A stretch of 64,000 nt of DNA from Mycobacterium sp. 050128 (GTDB lineage Bacteria > Actinomycetota > Actinomycetes > Mycobacteriales > Mycobacteriaceae). Positions within the stretch are counted from its first letter, which is position 1. Each line of letters starts with the position of its first letter. The notes beneath the pieces are model-generated. The model searched no databases, was not told the origin of the DNA, and saw only the letters and a list, made by a program, of their open reading frames with translations. Of this stretch, positions 34,296 to 45,825 are shown one piece after another. The DNA is taken from NCBI RefSeq assembly GCF_036409155.1, contig NZ_JAZGLW010000002.1, forward strand, positions 1 through 64,000, given 5' to 3'. The position numbers and the translations under genes were made by a program.

Positions 34296-35036
34296 ATGAT
34301 TGCCGGTTACGTCATTCGTTTCGTGGGGCCCGCGGCCGCGATAACTGTGAGTCTTGGTGCCTCTGTCCTCTTTTCACCTGTCCCCTGGTCGTCGGCCGAG
34401 CCATGCCCCGACGTTCAGGTGGTGTTCGCCCGCGGTACCGGCGAGCCGGAGGGGGTCGGTCCGACCGGGCAGGCCTTCATCGACAACCTGCGCGGACGCG
34501 AGGGTGGAAAGTCGGTCGACGTCTATGCGGTCAATTACCCCGCCAGCAATGAGTGGGACACCGGGCTGGACGGCATTCGGGACGCGGGCGCGCACGTCGT
34601 GTCGATGGCGGCCAGCTGCCCCAAGACCAAGATGGTGCTCAGCGGCTTTTCCCAGGGCGCGGCGGTCATGGGTTTCGTGACGTCAGACTCGGTGCCCGCC
34701 GGTGTTGACCCGGCAACCGTGCCAAAGCCACTGGCGCCCGAAATCGCCGACCATGTCGCCGCGGTGGTGCTTTTCGGTACGCCCAACGTGCGGGCCATGA
34801 ACTTCCTCGGTGAGCCACCGGTGGTCATCGGACCGACCTACCAGGCCAAGACGATCAAGGTGTGCGCGAACGAGGACCCGGTGTGTTCGGACGGCATGAA
34901 CTTCGCCGCCCACAACACTTACGCCGACGACGGCACGATGATCGACAAGGGCGCGTCCTTTGCCGCCAGCCGAATCGACACCGGCCCGGCCGGGCCGGCC
35001 ACAGTGGTGCGGGCGCCCAGTAGCTTCGACAACTAG
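34296..35036 (+). CDS. Secreted cutinase-family esterase (2 of 3)
   Basis: The 246-residue product has a signal peptide ending near SSA-EPC and the cutinase triad: Ser in SGFSQGA, Asp in CANEDPVC, His in AAHNTY. It keeps the FARGTGEPE segment seen in Culp1-type enzymes. The ATG (MIAGYVIRFVG) is chosen; earlier in-frame starts add residues without signal character. Its end overlaps the convergent MOSC gene by 4 bp. Confidence 0.87.
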   Translation: MIAGYVIRFVGPAAAITVSLGASVLFSPVPWSSAEPCPDVQVVFARGTGEPEGVGPTGQAFIDNLRGREGGKSVDVYAVNYPASNEWDTGLDGIRDAGAHVVSMAASCPKTKMVLSGFSQGAAVMGFVTSDSVPAGVDPATVPKPLAPEIADHVAAVVLFGTPNVRAMNFLGEPPVVIGPTYQAKTIKVCANEDPVCSDGMNFAAHNTYADDGTMIDKGASFAASRIDTGPAGPATVVRAPSSFDN

Positions 35037-35836
35037 GGGTCGAGGGTGACCTGGTCACCCACCCGGATGACACCAGCAGTTGTGGCTTTGAAGTAGATCC
35101 CCGCGCATGCTGCCACCCCGCAACTGCCTGCTTGCAAACGATTTTCGGCGGCGGGCGTCCGCAGCGCCTGTGGAGCTTTCGGCAGTGGCCCGTGCTCGAG
35201 TGTCGGCACCACACAGCGTGGGGTGAGTTCCAGGCCGCGCAGCCGCACCGTGCCAACGCCTAATTCCCGTTCAACCCAATCATTTTCGACATATGGCGGG
35301 CAGTCGGCTGGCGTCGCGATCACGAGATTCGGCCGGTAACGCAAGGCTTCGACCCCGATGTGGTCCAAAGTGGCGGTGGTGATCGCGTGCAGCGGAGCAT
35401 CGTCGGTAAATGAATCTCCCGGCGTCCCCAGTCCAATTTCCAGGATGCGGCCGGCGACTTCGGCGTCCAACCCGAGCTCGAGCAGCTTCTCCGGGTCCGG
35501 ACGCTCTACCGTCGCGCCGTCGGGGCGCTTACTGACCAGTCGGACCGAGCGACCCAACAACCGCGAGAGCACCTCGTTGACGTCCGGATCGTCGGCGGCG
35601 ACCGTTGTACCGTCGGGCAGCCCGATGCTGACGTGGCCGGAATCCCCGATGGCAGTGCACTTCAACAGATCACGCCATAGCCGCGCCTGCTTGGCGCTGG
35701 CCACATGCCCCGTCGCGCTGTCCACGAGTGCGAGCCGCCGGTCTCCCTCGGCGCCGCGTTCGTCGACGAACAAGGTCTCGACGTCCTCCCCGAGCATTGA
35801 TTTCACTGGATAGCGGTGCAAACTCTCGACCTGCAT
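35033..35836 (-). CDS. MOSC-domain protein
   Basis: The 267-residue product has an N-terminal MOSC beta-barrel (ESLHRYPVKSMLGEDVE) and a C-terminal MOSC domain with the characteristic late Cys (GSCGVAACAGIY). MOSC proteins bind molybdenum cofactor sulfur or act in detoxifying reductases such as mARC-like enzymes. The ATG three codons after another in-frame ATG is chosen for spacing from GGAAG. The substrate is unknown. It is convergent with a cutinase gene. Confidence 0.83.
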   Translation of the reverse strand: MQVESLHRYPVKSMLGEDVETLFVDERGAEGDRRLALVDSATGHVASAKQARLWRDLLKCTAIGDSGHVSIGLPDGTTVAADDPDVNEVLSRLLGRSVRLVSKRPDGATVERPDPEKLLELGLDAEVAGRILEIGLGTPGDSFTDDAPLHAITTATLDHIGVEALRYRPNLVIATPADCPPYVENDWVERELGVGTVRLRGLELTPRCVVPTLEHGPLPKAPQALRTPAAENRLQAGSCGVAACAGIYFKATTAGVIRVGDQVTLDP

Positions 35837-35891
35837 GCTGACCATCTTCCACCAGCTCGGCACAGCCTTCGACGCGGCTCATCGCTGCGGT

Positions 35892-36296
35892 TCACCCGCT
35901 GGGTGTCAGTGTGATCTGCAGGACGAACCGTGGCTTTCGGCCGCGGGCCGCGATCGCTTCGATGAAGGTCACCACGCGAAATTCCAAGCCGTACTTGCGT
36001 TTGACGAGCGATTCGATGCGCGTGACCTCCCCCGGGTCGGTGATCACCTCGGCGGTCCCCGCGAAGACGGGCTCTCCGGGCGCGACCTTCCCGGTTCGGC
36101 CGCACGCCGCAAGCGTGACCCGGGGATCGTGGCGAACCCGCTTGACCTTCCACGAGTCCGCCGGCGTCCACACCGAGAGCCGCGCGCCATCGGCGACGAT
36201 CCACATCGGCGACGCGACCGCATCACCGTTGCGCTTGAACGTCGTCAAGGACACGAATTTCTCGGCACCCAACTGGGCATTCGCATCGTCGCTCAT
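35892..36296 (-). CDS. PPOX-class F420-dependent oxidoreductase
   Basis: The 134-residue split-barrel protein has the KFVSLTTFKRNGDAVASPMW opening of the TIGR03666-type F420-binding reductases, with VWTPADSWKVKRVRHDPRV later. It is expected to use F420H2 to reduce an unknown substrate. Length and register match the family. It sits just upstream of the MOSC gene on the same strand, separated by 55 bp, so the two may be co-transcribed. Confidence 0.84.
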   Translation of the reverse strand: MSDDANAQLGAEKFVSLTTFKRNGDAVASPMWIVADGARLSVWTPADSWKVKRVRHDPRVTLAACGRTGKVAPGEPVFAGTAEVITDPGEVTRIESLVKRKYGLEFRVVTFIEAIAARGRKPRFVLQITLTPSG

Positions 36297-36366
36297 GGTT
36301 TCCCCTCTCGGCCGCGATTAGCTCGCCGGCTATCCCGCGCCCCATTGTGCGGCCAGAACCTGAGTC

Positions 36367-37434
36367 GTGTACAAGAGTCTGATGGAGGATCGCGACCGCA
36401 GATCTTTCGAGCCGGCGATGCTGCGCGAAGCGATGGCCCGGCGGTTGCACCGACGAACTATGTCCGAAGGTCGGCTCCATGTACCGGCCGTTCCGGGCAT
36501 GCTCGACGAGTACGTCAGAATGTGTACGACCGTCTTTGCGGGCTTGGGCATACGGTACACAGACGAAGAAACCGTTCAGCTCAGAGCGGTGCTGGAAGGC
36601 GAACTGGCGAAAGCCTTTAAGGCTTCGTCGCGGTCGAACATCGTCATAGAGTTCAATTCACCATTCGGCACGACGCTGAATTACCGCGTCAAACCTCAGT
36701 GGGCCACGATCGGGGCCGATTACGACAGCTGGGTCGACACCCGCGAGGGTTCGCTGTTCGGCACCGAACCCGATGCACGTGTCTGGTCGCTCGCCAATGA
36801 AGCCGACGATCCGAGCACCTATCGGATACTCGACGTTGGCGCCGGCACGGGGCGAAACGCCCTCGCCCTGGCCAAGCGTGGGCACCCGGTCGACGCCGTC
36901 GAGCTGGCCGGGAAGTTCGCCGACATCATTCGTGCGGAAGCCACGCGAAATTCACTTGATATCAACGTCATCCAAAGCGATGTCTTTGTGGCGATGGAGG
37001 GCGTTAGCGGCGACTTTCAGCTGGTCGTCTTCTCCGAAGTGGTACCGGACTTCCGGACCCCGCAGGAGCTGGGCGGCATGTTCGAACTGGCCGCGCAGTG
37101 TCTGGCCGTCGGTGGACGTTTGGTGTTCAACGCATTCCTGCCGCGCGAGGGCTACACGCCCGACGACGCCGCGCGACAACTCGGGCAGCAATGCCACACC
37201 ATGATCTTCACCCGCGACGAGGTCGAAAAAGCCGCCGCCGGACTGTCGCTTGAACTCGTTTCCGACGAGTCGGCGTACGAGTACGAGAAAGCCCATTTAC
37301 CGGAAGGCGCGTGGCCGCCCACGGCATGGTTCGACGGATGGGCCAGTGGCCAAGACATTTTCGATGTCGAGCGTGAGGATTCGCCCATCGAGTTGCGCTG
37401 GCTTGTATACCGGAAGGTGGGTGAGTCAGTGTGA
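36367..37434 (+). CDS. SAM-dependent methyltransferase with N-terminal extension
   Basis: The 355-residue product has a SAM-binding ILDVGAGTGRNALALA near residue 155 and VVFSEVVPDF further on, typical of class I methyltransferases. The N-terminal 150 residues are not part of the core fold and match no family I recognise; the motif NYRVKPQWATIGADYDSW may pack against it. The GTG start is used. It is convergent with the oxidase-Rieske gene, 8 bp between stops. Confidence 0.8.
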   Translation: MYKSLMEDRDRRSFEPAMLREAMARRLHRRTMSEGRLHVPAVPGMLDEYVRMCTTVFAGLGIRYTDEETVQLRAVLEGELAKAFKASSRSNIVIEFNSPFGTTLNYRVKPQWATIGADYDSWVDTREGSLFGTEPDARVWSLANEADDPSTYRILDVGAGTGRNALALAKRGHPVDAVELAGKFADIIRAEATRNSLDINVIQSDVFVAMEGVSGDFQLVVFSEVVPDFRTPQELGGMFELAAQCLAVGGRLVFNAFLPREGYTPDDAARQLGQQCHTMIFTRDEVEKAAAGLSLELVSDESAYEYEKAHLPEGAWPPTAWFDGWASGQDIFDVEREDSPIELRWLVYRKVGESV

Positions 37435-37442
37435 CAAATGCG

Positions 37443-38954
37443 TCAGTGGGACGCAGTCAAGTCTCGGGTGGCCGGCCCTTCCAGTAGCGTACCGTCCGGC
37501 GCGAATCGCGAACCGTGTAGTGGGCATTCCCAGGCCTTGTCGGCGTCGTTCCAATTCACTATCCCGCCAAGGTGCGGGCAGACCGGCGAAACGCGGTGTT
37601 CGGTACCGTCGACGCGACTCCTGGCTTCCAACTGCCATGGGAGTCCGCTTACGACGCCGCCCTCGTCGGGCCCGGGGCGGCGCCGGCCGATGCGGGTGGC
37701 CGGGGTGATCCAGCCTTTCGCCATGTCGAATCCGACCTCGAGGTTGGCCTGCATCGCGGTCAGCAGTCCTGTCAGCTCGTGCGGGCTCCAGCTGGCGAAC
37801 GCGCGTGACCAGTCCATCCGGCCACCCAGGATGCGGCCCGTCAGCGCCAGCGCCGCGGCGGCGCCGTTGGTCATGCCCCACTTGTTGAAACCCGTTGCAA
37901 TATAGATGGTTTCGCTATTCGGCAGGATCGGACCCACGTATGGCAGATGGTCGATCGGCGTGTAGTCCTGTGCCGACCAAAAATGAGTCTGCTCCGCGCC
38001 CGGAAAGTGGTTGCGTGTCCACGATGAGAGTTCGTCCAGGGCCTTGGCCGGACTCTTCTCACGGCCTACGGTGTGTCCGGCACCGCCCACGATCAACAGC
38101 TCCCCGTCCGAGACCGGAGCGTAGCGCACCGAACGCGTCGGTGAGTCGGTGGAAATCATCATCGGGCGGGGGATGTCGCCCGGCGCCTTGAACGCTAGGC
38201 AGTACGAGCGGCTGGGCTTCACTCGCGCGAAATATCCGCCGCGATCGAGGATCGGGATCCCGGTGGCAAGGATCAGTTTGCCGGCCTCGAGTTCGATGTC
38301 GCGCTGCGCGGCGTCGTTCACCTGCACCTGCACCTTGCTGCCGCGACTGGACACCCGCCGAACCCTGGTGCGCTCTACCAGTCGTCCGCCGCGGTCGAGC
38401 AGCTCGGCGGCCAACGAGTCCAGGAACTCCATCGGATCGAATTGCGCTTGGTCGGGCAGCCGCACCCCGCCGTGGTACGGAAACGGCACATCGGCGTCGT
38501 CGGCCCACTCGACGGGCAGCCCAACCGCCTGGCACGCCTTCAGTTCCAAACGCGCCGACGGCACCCCCTTGGCGGACTGGGCGTAGGTGTAGGCGTCCTC
38601 GTGTTGCACGGCGATGCCGCGCGATCGGCAGTGTTCGACTATCCAGCCCTGGCCCTCCCGGTTGCCGTCCACGTAGGCGCGGGCCAGCTCCTTGCCGTGC
38701 CGCGGCAACGCCTTCGACAAATGGGTGCCCTGCAGCAGGCTGATCTTGGCGGTGGTGTTGCCGGTGGCGCAGGCGCCTACGCTGCGCGCCTCCACCACCA
38801 TCACCTCCTTGCCGGCGCGGGCCAGCAAGACAGCCGTCATCAGGCCGGTGATGCCGGCGCCCACCACGATGATCTCGGCGGAGTGGGACCCATCGTCGAG
38901 TTGGCTCGCAGTCCACGGCGGTTGGGTTCGATCGGCGAGCCACAGAGAAGTCAT
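37443..38954 (-). CDS. FAD-dependent oxidase with C-terminal Rieske domain
   Basis: The 503-residue product fuses a DAO-type flavoprotein (VVGAGITGLMTAVLLARAG; VVEARSVG; LATGIP) to a C-terminal Rieske [2Fe-2S] domain with CPHLGG and CPLHGSRF ligand motifs. The fusion is a known bacterial family that oxidises amines or amino acids and passes electrons through the iron-sulfur centre. The ATG (MTSLWLADRTQPP) matches family starts better than one nine codons upstream. The substrate is unknown. It stands alone. Confidence 0.86.
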   Translation of the reverse strand: MTSLWLADRTQPPWTASQLDDGSHSAEIIVVGAGITGLMTAVLLARAGKEVMVVEARSVGACATGNTTAKISLLQGTHLSKALPRHGKELARAYVDGNREGQGWIVEHCRSRGIAVQHEDAYTYAQSAKGVPSARLELKACQAVGLPVEWADDADVPFPYHGGVRLPDQAQFDPMEFLDSLAAELLDRGGRLVERTRVRRVSSRGSKVQVQVNDAAQRDIELEAGKLILATGIPILDRGGYFARVKPSRSYCLAFKAPGDIPRPMMISTDSPTRSVRYAPVSDGELLIVGGAGHTVGREKSPAKALDELSSWTRNHFPGAEQTHFWSAQDYTPIDHLPYVGPILPNSETIYIATGFNKWGMTNGAAAALALTGRILGGRMDWSRAFASWSPHELTGLLTAMQANLEVGFDMAKGWITPATRIGRRRPGPDEGGVVSGLPWQLEARSRVDGTEHRVSPVCPHLGGIVNWNDADKAWECPLHGSRFAPDGTLLEGPATRDLTASH

Positions 38955-39013
38955 GGCTGGCCTGATACCCGGCGTTGCCACCCGGAAACGCGGCCGCTGC
39001 TCAGAATCCGTGG

Positions 39014-39796
39014 CTAGCGTTGCTGCAGGAGCGCTTTGGCTTCGCGGAGCAGTTCGGCGGCATCGTGGCTGGCTTGTTGTGCCTTGCCGTAGTTCTTTTC
39101 GGCGCGGTCGAGCTCGCGTTCCGCCTTGCGGAGGTCGACAAGCGCCTCGTCACGACGCTCGCGGGCCGTCTCCCTTGCGGATTTCGATTGCGCCAGCTTG
39201 TCGTCGGCGTCGGCCTTGTCTTGCTCGGCGGCGGCAACCGCCGCGGTGAGCTTCTCCAACCGGCGATCAATGTCCTTCTCGCGGCCCTTCTCGCGCCCCT
39301 TCTCGCGGGGTTTGACGGGCGCCGGTTCGGCGGCATCACCGTATGCGCCGAAGCCCGACCATTGTTCGGGGCGGTCCAGCCGCCCGAGTCGCCCCCTGAC
39401 CTCGGGATCGGCGATCGCGGCCTGCAGCGTGCTCGTGACGTCCTCACGCACCGCGGCGGACGCGCTGATGCCGGCCATGTCGAATGCCACCCGAACCAGA
39501 TCTTGAATCAGTCGATGTTGTTCGCCGGACAGCTCGCGGATGCGGTGGCCGTCCATCGCCGCGTGCGCGGCGCGCAGCCGGTCGCCCAGGTCGGCAAGGC
39601 GCCGTGTGACGTCCTTGTCGCTGATCGCAAGCTGATTGACCACCCAGGCCGCGGTGGTCGGTTTGCGGCTGGCCGAGATCCGTTGGGCGGCGGCCTCGTC
39701 GCCTCGGCGCCGAGCGGCCGCGGACAATTCCGTGCGCTGGGCCGTGAAGGTACTGGGCTGCCCCGAATACAGCGTGTCGAGTTCGTCGTCGGCCAT
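39014..39796 (-). CDS. Coiled-coil protein of unknown function
   Basis: The 260-residue cytoplasmic product has an N-terminal globular half and a C-terminal half (about 160-258) that is charged, helical and rich in heptads (LEKLTAAVAAAEQDKADADD). The two halves are joined by a basic tandem segment, PREKGREKGREKD. It lacks any catalytic signature and I recognise no family. It could be a scaffolding or nucleoid-associated-like protein, but this is only a guess from composition. Confidence 0.6.
   Translation of the reverse strand: MADDELDTLYSGQPSTFTAQRTELSAAARRRGDEAAAQRISASRKPTTAAWVVNQLAISDKDVTRRLADLGDRLRAAHAAMDGHRIRELSGEQHRLIQDLVRVAFDMAGISASAAVREDVTSTLQAAIADPEVRGRLGRLDRPEQWSGFGAYGDAAEPAPVKPREKGREKGREKDIDRRLEKLTAAVAAAEQDKADADDKLAQSKSARETARERRDEALVDLRKAERELDRAEKNYGKAQQASHDAAELLREAKALLQQR
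39274..39309. repeat. Three 12-bp tandem repeats encoding REKG units
   Basis: Three copies close to CCTTCTCGCGGC run head to tail in the plus strand and encode REKG on the minus strand. They form the linker between the globular and coiled-coil parts of the host gene and could vary in copy number between strains. Confidence 0.6.
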
Positions 39797-39917
39797 GACC
39801 CCATCTTCTCCCGCAACGGGCGAGGACGTTTCAGGACGCGCCTGCGGGGCTACTTGTTACGCGACGTTGTCTGCGCGCGGGTTCAACCTCGAGCCGGCTG
39901 ATGAGAAACCCCCAAGG

Positions 39918-41189
39918 ATGCGCATCTCGATGAACCCCAGGAACGTTGCTGAATTCTTCCGGCGGCTTCGACCGGCGCACCGGGTCTTGCTGTGCGTATT
40001 CGTCGTGGTCGGGCTTTGCGCCACGATTCAGATCGCCGCATCTCCGCGCTGCCCGAATTGCTCTGCGAAAGTTATTGAGGGTCCGGCGATTTCGTTTACT
40101 CCCCGTGTCAACGCACGAGATGTCGACCCCATTTCGCCGGTGCAGGTGAAATCCGAGAACGGGACGCTCACCGAGGTCCGCATGGTCAATGACGCCGGCA
40201 AGTCCATTGAGGGAGTGATGACGCCGGACAACACTGTGTGGAAGCCCACGACCCCCCTGGGCTACGGACGCACCTACACGCTGAACGTCAGCAGTCGAGG
40301 CGCAGACGGCGTTGTGGCAAACCAAGTTTCGTCGTTCGCCACGCTGCAGCCGTCAAATCAGACGAAGGTGTCGTTCACCGCCACTTCGGAGACCGCGCTG
40401 CGAGACGGCGGCATCTACGGGGTCGGCACCGTGATCGTGGCCCATTTCGACGAAAAAATCTCCGACCGCGCCGCCGCCGAGCGGCGATTGACGGTGACGA
40501 CGAACCCGGCGGTGCAGGGCTCATGGTTCTGGGTCGATGCGCAGAACGCCCACTGGCGACCGGAGCACTACTACGCGCCCGGCACCACCGTCACCGCCGA
40601 AGCGAAGATCTACGGGATTGCCTTGGGCGACGGCCTATTCGGGCAGGAAGACAACCGAGTGTCGTTCCGGATCGGTGACGCACACGTCTCGATCGCCGAC
40701 GATGCCACCAAGATGGTGAGCGTCTTCAGCAACGGTGCTCTGATTCGCACCATGCCCACCTCGATGGGGATGGGCGGCACGGAGACGGTCGGTGCGCAGA
40801 GCATTTCGCTGTGGACCCCCTCGGGTGTCTACACCGTGCTCGACAAAGGCAACCCCGTGGTGATGGACTCCTCGACATTCGGGCTGCCCAAGAACTCTCG
40901 CCTCGGCTACCGGGAGACCATCAACTACGCCACCCGAATCAGCATTGACGGCATCTATCTGCACCAGCTGGACGCAACGGTATGGGCGCAGGGACACACC
41001 GATACCTCACACGGATGCTTGAACCTCAACGGCGACAACGCGAAGTGGTTCTACGATTTCTCCGTGCCCGGTGATGTGGTCGAGATCCGCAACAGCGGCG
41101 GGCCACCATTGCGGCTGGCCCAAAACGGTGACTGGACGCTCAGCTGGGACCAGTGGCGCGCCGGCAGCGCCGTGAAGCCAGGTTCCTGA
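39918..41189 (+). CDS. L,D-transpeptidase with Ig-like domains (LdtB type)
   Basis: The 423-residue product starts with an N-terminal membrane or signal helix (LLCVFVVVGLCATIQIAA), two Ig-like domains (about 60-230), and a C-terminal YkuD domain whose active site SHGCLNLN keeps the catalytic Cys and His. It would make 3-3 peptidoglycan cross-links in the periplasm, the main cross-link in mycobacteria and the target of carbapenems. M. tuberculosis Rv2518c (LdtB) has the same layout. An ATG four codons later (MNPRNVAEFF) is an alternative start. Confidence 0.9.
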   Translation: MRISMNPRNVAEFFRRLRPAHRVLLCVFVVVGLCATIQIAASPRCPNCSAKVIEGPAISFTPRVNARDVDPISPVQVKSENGTLTEVRMVNDAGKSIEGVMTPDNTVWKPTTPLGYGRTYTLNVSSRGADGVVANQVSSFATLQPSNQTKVSFTATSETALRDGGIYGVGTVIVAHFDEKISDRAAAERRLTVTTNPAVQGSWFWVDAQNAHWRPEHYYAPGTTVTAEAKIYGIALGDGLFGQEDNRVSFRIGDAHVSIADDATKMVSVFSNGALIRTMPTSMGMGGTETVGAQSISLWTPSGVYTVLDKGNPVVMDSSTFGLPKNSRLGYRETINYATRISIDGIYLHQLDATVWAQGHTDTSHGCLNLNGDNAKWFYDFSVPGDVVEIRNSGGPPLRLAQNGDWTLSWDQWRAGSAVKPGS

Positions 41190-41225
41190 CCCCAAATCTT
41201 TACGGGGTGTTGCCTGCAGAAACTC

Positions 41226-41261
41226 TTGACTGATTCCAGATAAGTGGGCCATATTGGCCTT

Positions 41262-41262
<1 letters not shown>
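41226..41262 (+). promoter_or_regulatory. furA promoter, leaderless type
   Basis: TTGACT (-35, 41226-41231) and CATATT (-10, 41250-41255) are separated by 18 bp. The expected transcription start falls close to 41262, the GTG of furA, so the mRNA would lack a leader. The arrangement agrees with the furA promoter known in M. tuberculosis. The -35/-10 region includes an AT-rich stretch where FurA is known to bind and autoregulate. Confidence 0.7.
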
Positions 41263-43924
<2,662 letters not shown>

Positions 43925-43948
43925 CACCGGCCTGATCGTCGGCACCAG

Positions 43949-43985
43949 ACGGCACCCCGTGAGCGTCCTGCTCGCGGGGTGCCGT
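43949..43985 (+). terminator. Strong intrinsic terminator after katG
   Basis: The stem ACGGCACCCCG pairs with CGGGGTGCCGT, and the loop carries an inner stem (GAGC-gtcct-GCTC). The outer flanks CAGAC and GTCTG extend the pairing with mismatches. It starts 25 bp beyond the katG stop. There is no long U-tract, as is usual in mycobacterial terminators. It isolates furA-katG from the downstream hydrolase. Confidence 0.75.
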
Positions 43986-44029
43986 TCGTCTGGGTGAGCC
44001 GTGCGTGCCGCGTGAGGCCCGCCACACTA

Positions 44030-44043
44030 TTACCCGCGAGTAA
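44030..44043. promoter_or_regulatory. Inverted repeat upstream of the alpha/beta hydrolase
   Basis: TTAC-ccgcga-GTAA is a 4-bp-arm palindrome whose GC-rich core CCGCGA adds no pairing. A second possible half-site, GCGTAAG, lies close by at 44053-44059. Such motifs resemble TetR-type sites in mycobacteria, but the regulator is unknown. Confidence 0.35.
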
Positions 44044-44118
44044 CCTACGGAGGCGTAAGTTGGGTACTCCGGATACGACCGATGCGTTCTAACTACCAAG
44101 GCTGGGTAAATCGTCGAC

Positions 44119-45030
44119 ATGAGCGAATTGATGTACCTCGAACTACATGGCGACCGAATCGCCTACCGGGACGCCGGGCAAGGCCCCGTCCTGCTGCTGA
44201 TCCATGGGATGGCCGGCAGTTCCGCGACCTGGCAGGCGCTCATCCCGCTGCTGTCGAAGAAATATCGCGTGATCGCCCCCGACCTGCTCGGGCACGGCAT
44301 GTCGGCGAAACCGCGCGGTGACTATTCGCTGGGAGCGTTCGCGGTCTTCCTGCGCGATCTGCTCGACGAACTCGGGGTGGCCCGCGCCACTGTGGTCGGG
44401 CAGTCGCTGGGCGGCGGTATCGCTATGCAGTTCGCCCATCAGCACCGCGACTATTGCGAGCGGCTGGTCCTGATCGGCAGTGGCGGCCTCGGCCCTGACC
44501 TCAGCCCGGTGCTACGGCTGCTGTCCGCGCCCGGCGCCGAGTTCGTGCTGCCCATCGTCGCCCCGCAACCGGTGCTGACCCTCGGCAACAAGCTGGGGTC
44601 GTGGCTGACTTCGGCGGGGATCCAGGCGCCGCGAGCCGGCCAGATGTGGTATGCGTACAGCTCGCTGTCGGATGCCGGCACCCGCCAGGCGTTCTTGCGG
44701 ACGTTGCGCTCGGTGGTGGACTATCGCGGCCAGGCCGTCAGCGCGCTGAACAAACTGCATGTCGCCGCCGGCCTGCCCACGGTGCTGATCTGGGGAGACC
44801 ACGACCGCATCATCCCCGTCGCGCACGCCTACGCCGCCCACGACGCGCTCGAGGGCAGCCGCCTCGAGGTACTCAAGGGCGTCGGGCACTTCCCGCACGT
44901 GGAGGCGCCGATGGCCGTGGCGGACATCCTGGAAAACTTCATCGCCTCGACGACGCCCCAGGGCGACCGGCGATTCGGTGCCGCTGGGCATGTAGGCGCG
45001 GCTCAGCGGCTGAGTTCCCACTGTCCGTAG
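44119..45030 (+). CDS. Alpha/beta-fold hydrolase
   Basis: The 303-residue cytoplasmic product has the hydrolase fold with the nucleophile elbow VVGQSLGGG (Ser near 97), an oxyanion-hole LLIHGMAGSS, an acid in IWGDHDRII, and His in GVGHFPHV. It is similar in sequence, as recalled, to M. tuberculosis Rv2715. Substrate unknown, perhaps an ester or a ring-cleavage product. The end overlaps the convergent Rv2525c-like gene by 28 bp. Confidence 0.87.
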   Translation: MSELMYLELHGDRIAYRDAGQGPVLLLIHGMAGSSATWQALIPLLSKKYRVIAPDLLGHGMSAKPRGDYSLGAFAVFLRDLLDELGVARATVVGQSLGGGIAMQFAHQHRDYCERLVLIGSGGLGPDLSPVLRLLSAPGAEFVLPIVAPQPVLTLGNKLGSWLTSAGIQAPRAGQMWYAYSSLSDAGTRQAFLRTLRSVVDYRGQAVSALNKLHVAAGLPTVLIWGDHDRIIPVAHAYAAHDALEGSRLEVLKGVGHFPHVEAPMAVADILENFIASTTPQGDRRFGAAGHVGAAQRLSSHCP

Positions 45031-45803
45031 TCGGCCGCGAGGACGTCGTCCACATCCACATTGATGCCGCCCAGCAGCGGGCCGGGATTCGACGGGCTGT
45101 TGACGACCGCCTGGTACAGCACGGCCATCGGCTCGCGCTGGCCGTGCGACCATGACCGGGTTTGCCACGCCCAGCGGTGCCCCGCACTGGACGAGTTGCC
45201 GATCACCCCGTCCCTGATCGCCCACCCACACGCGTTGTAGTGGCCGTAGATGCCGGTGCGGCCCACGCCGAGGACCGAGTTGATTCCCCGAAACCATTCG
45301 ACGGCAAGACTGTTCCAGGTGTTCTGGTCGATATCGTCGTCGACGCTGAAGAAGATCGGCGCCGAGTTCGGTCCGCCGGCCGCGGCATGCAGCTGCTGAG
45401 CCGTTTGCGCGTCCGCCACCCCGCCGTCGTGTCCGCGGGTCAGATCCGACGGGGTGGCCGGCCATCCGGGCTTGCCGTACTGGAAGTTGCTGACGATCTG
45501 CAGGCCCGCCCCGCGCAACGAGTCCGCGTACTCGCGGGTGATCGGCTTGGCCTCGAAATGGGCTCCCGGCCGCTCCGCGGAGACGTAGTTGATCACCCCG
45601 GCGTACCCCGCCGCCTTGATCTCGTCCGGTGCGATCCTCTTCTCCGCAAAGTCAATCAGCTGGATGTCGGCGGCCGACGAGGTGGGCGCCTCGACGGTTG
45701 CGGCCAGACTCAGCAGCGCCGGTGACAGCGCGTACTTGAGGACCTCGCGCCGAGAGACAGACCGCCGTTCGCCGCGACCACCTCGTGCAGCCGTATCGGA
45801 CAC
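45003..45803 (-). CDS. Tat-exported DUF1906 (Rv2525c-like) protein, second copy
   Basis: The 266-residue product has a twin-arginine signal (VSRREVLKYALSPALLSLA) and the DUF1906 domain with LIDFAEKRIAPDEIKAAG, VINYVSAERPG, SNFQYGKPG, FFSVDDDID and the C-terminal VDVDDVLAADYGQW. It is closely similar to the protein at 10.8 kb, a paralogue rather than a recent duplicate. Its stop overlaps the convergent hydrolase end. It lies 22 bp downstream of another hydrolase on the same strand, so the two may be co-transcribed. Confidence 0.85.
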   Translation of the reverse strand: MSDTAARGGRGERRSVSRREVLKYALSPALLSLAATVEAPTSSAADIQLIDFAEKRIAPDEIKAAGYAGVINYVSAERPGAHFEAKPITREYADSLRGAGLQIVSNFQYGKPGWPATPSDLTRGHDGGVADAQTAQQLHAAAGGPNSAPIFFSVDDDIDQNTWNSLAVEWFRGINSVLGVGRTGIYGHYNACGWAIRDGVIGNSSSAGHRWAWQTRSWSHGQREPMAVLYQAVVNSPSNPGPLLGGINVDVDDVLAADYGQWELSR

Positions 45804-45825
45804 CGCGCGAGCGTAACAAAACGGG

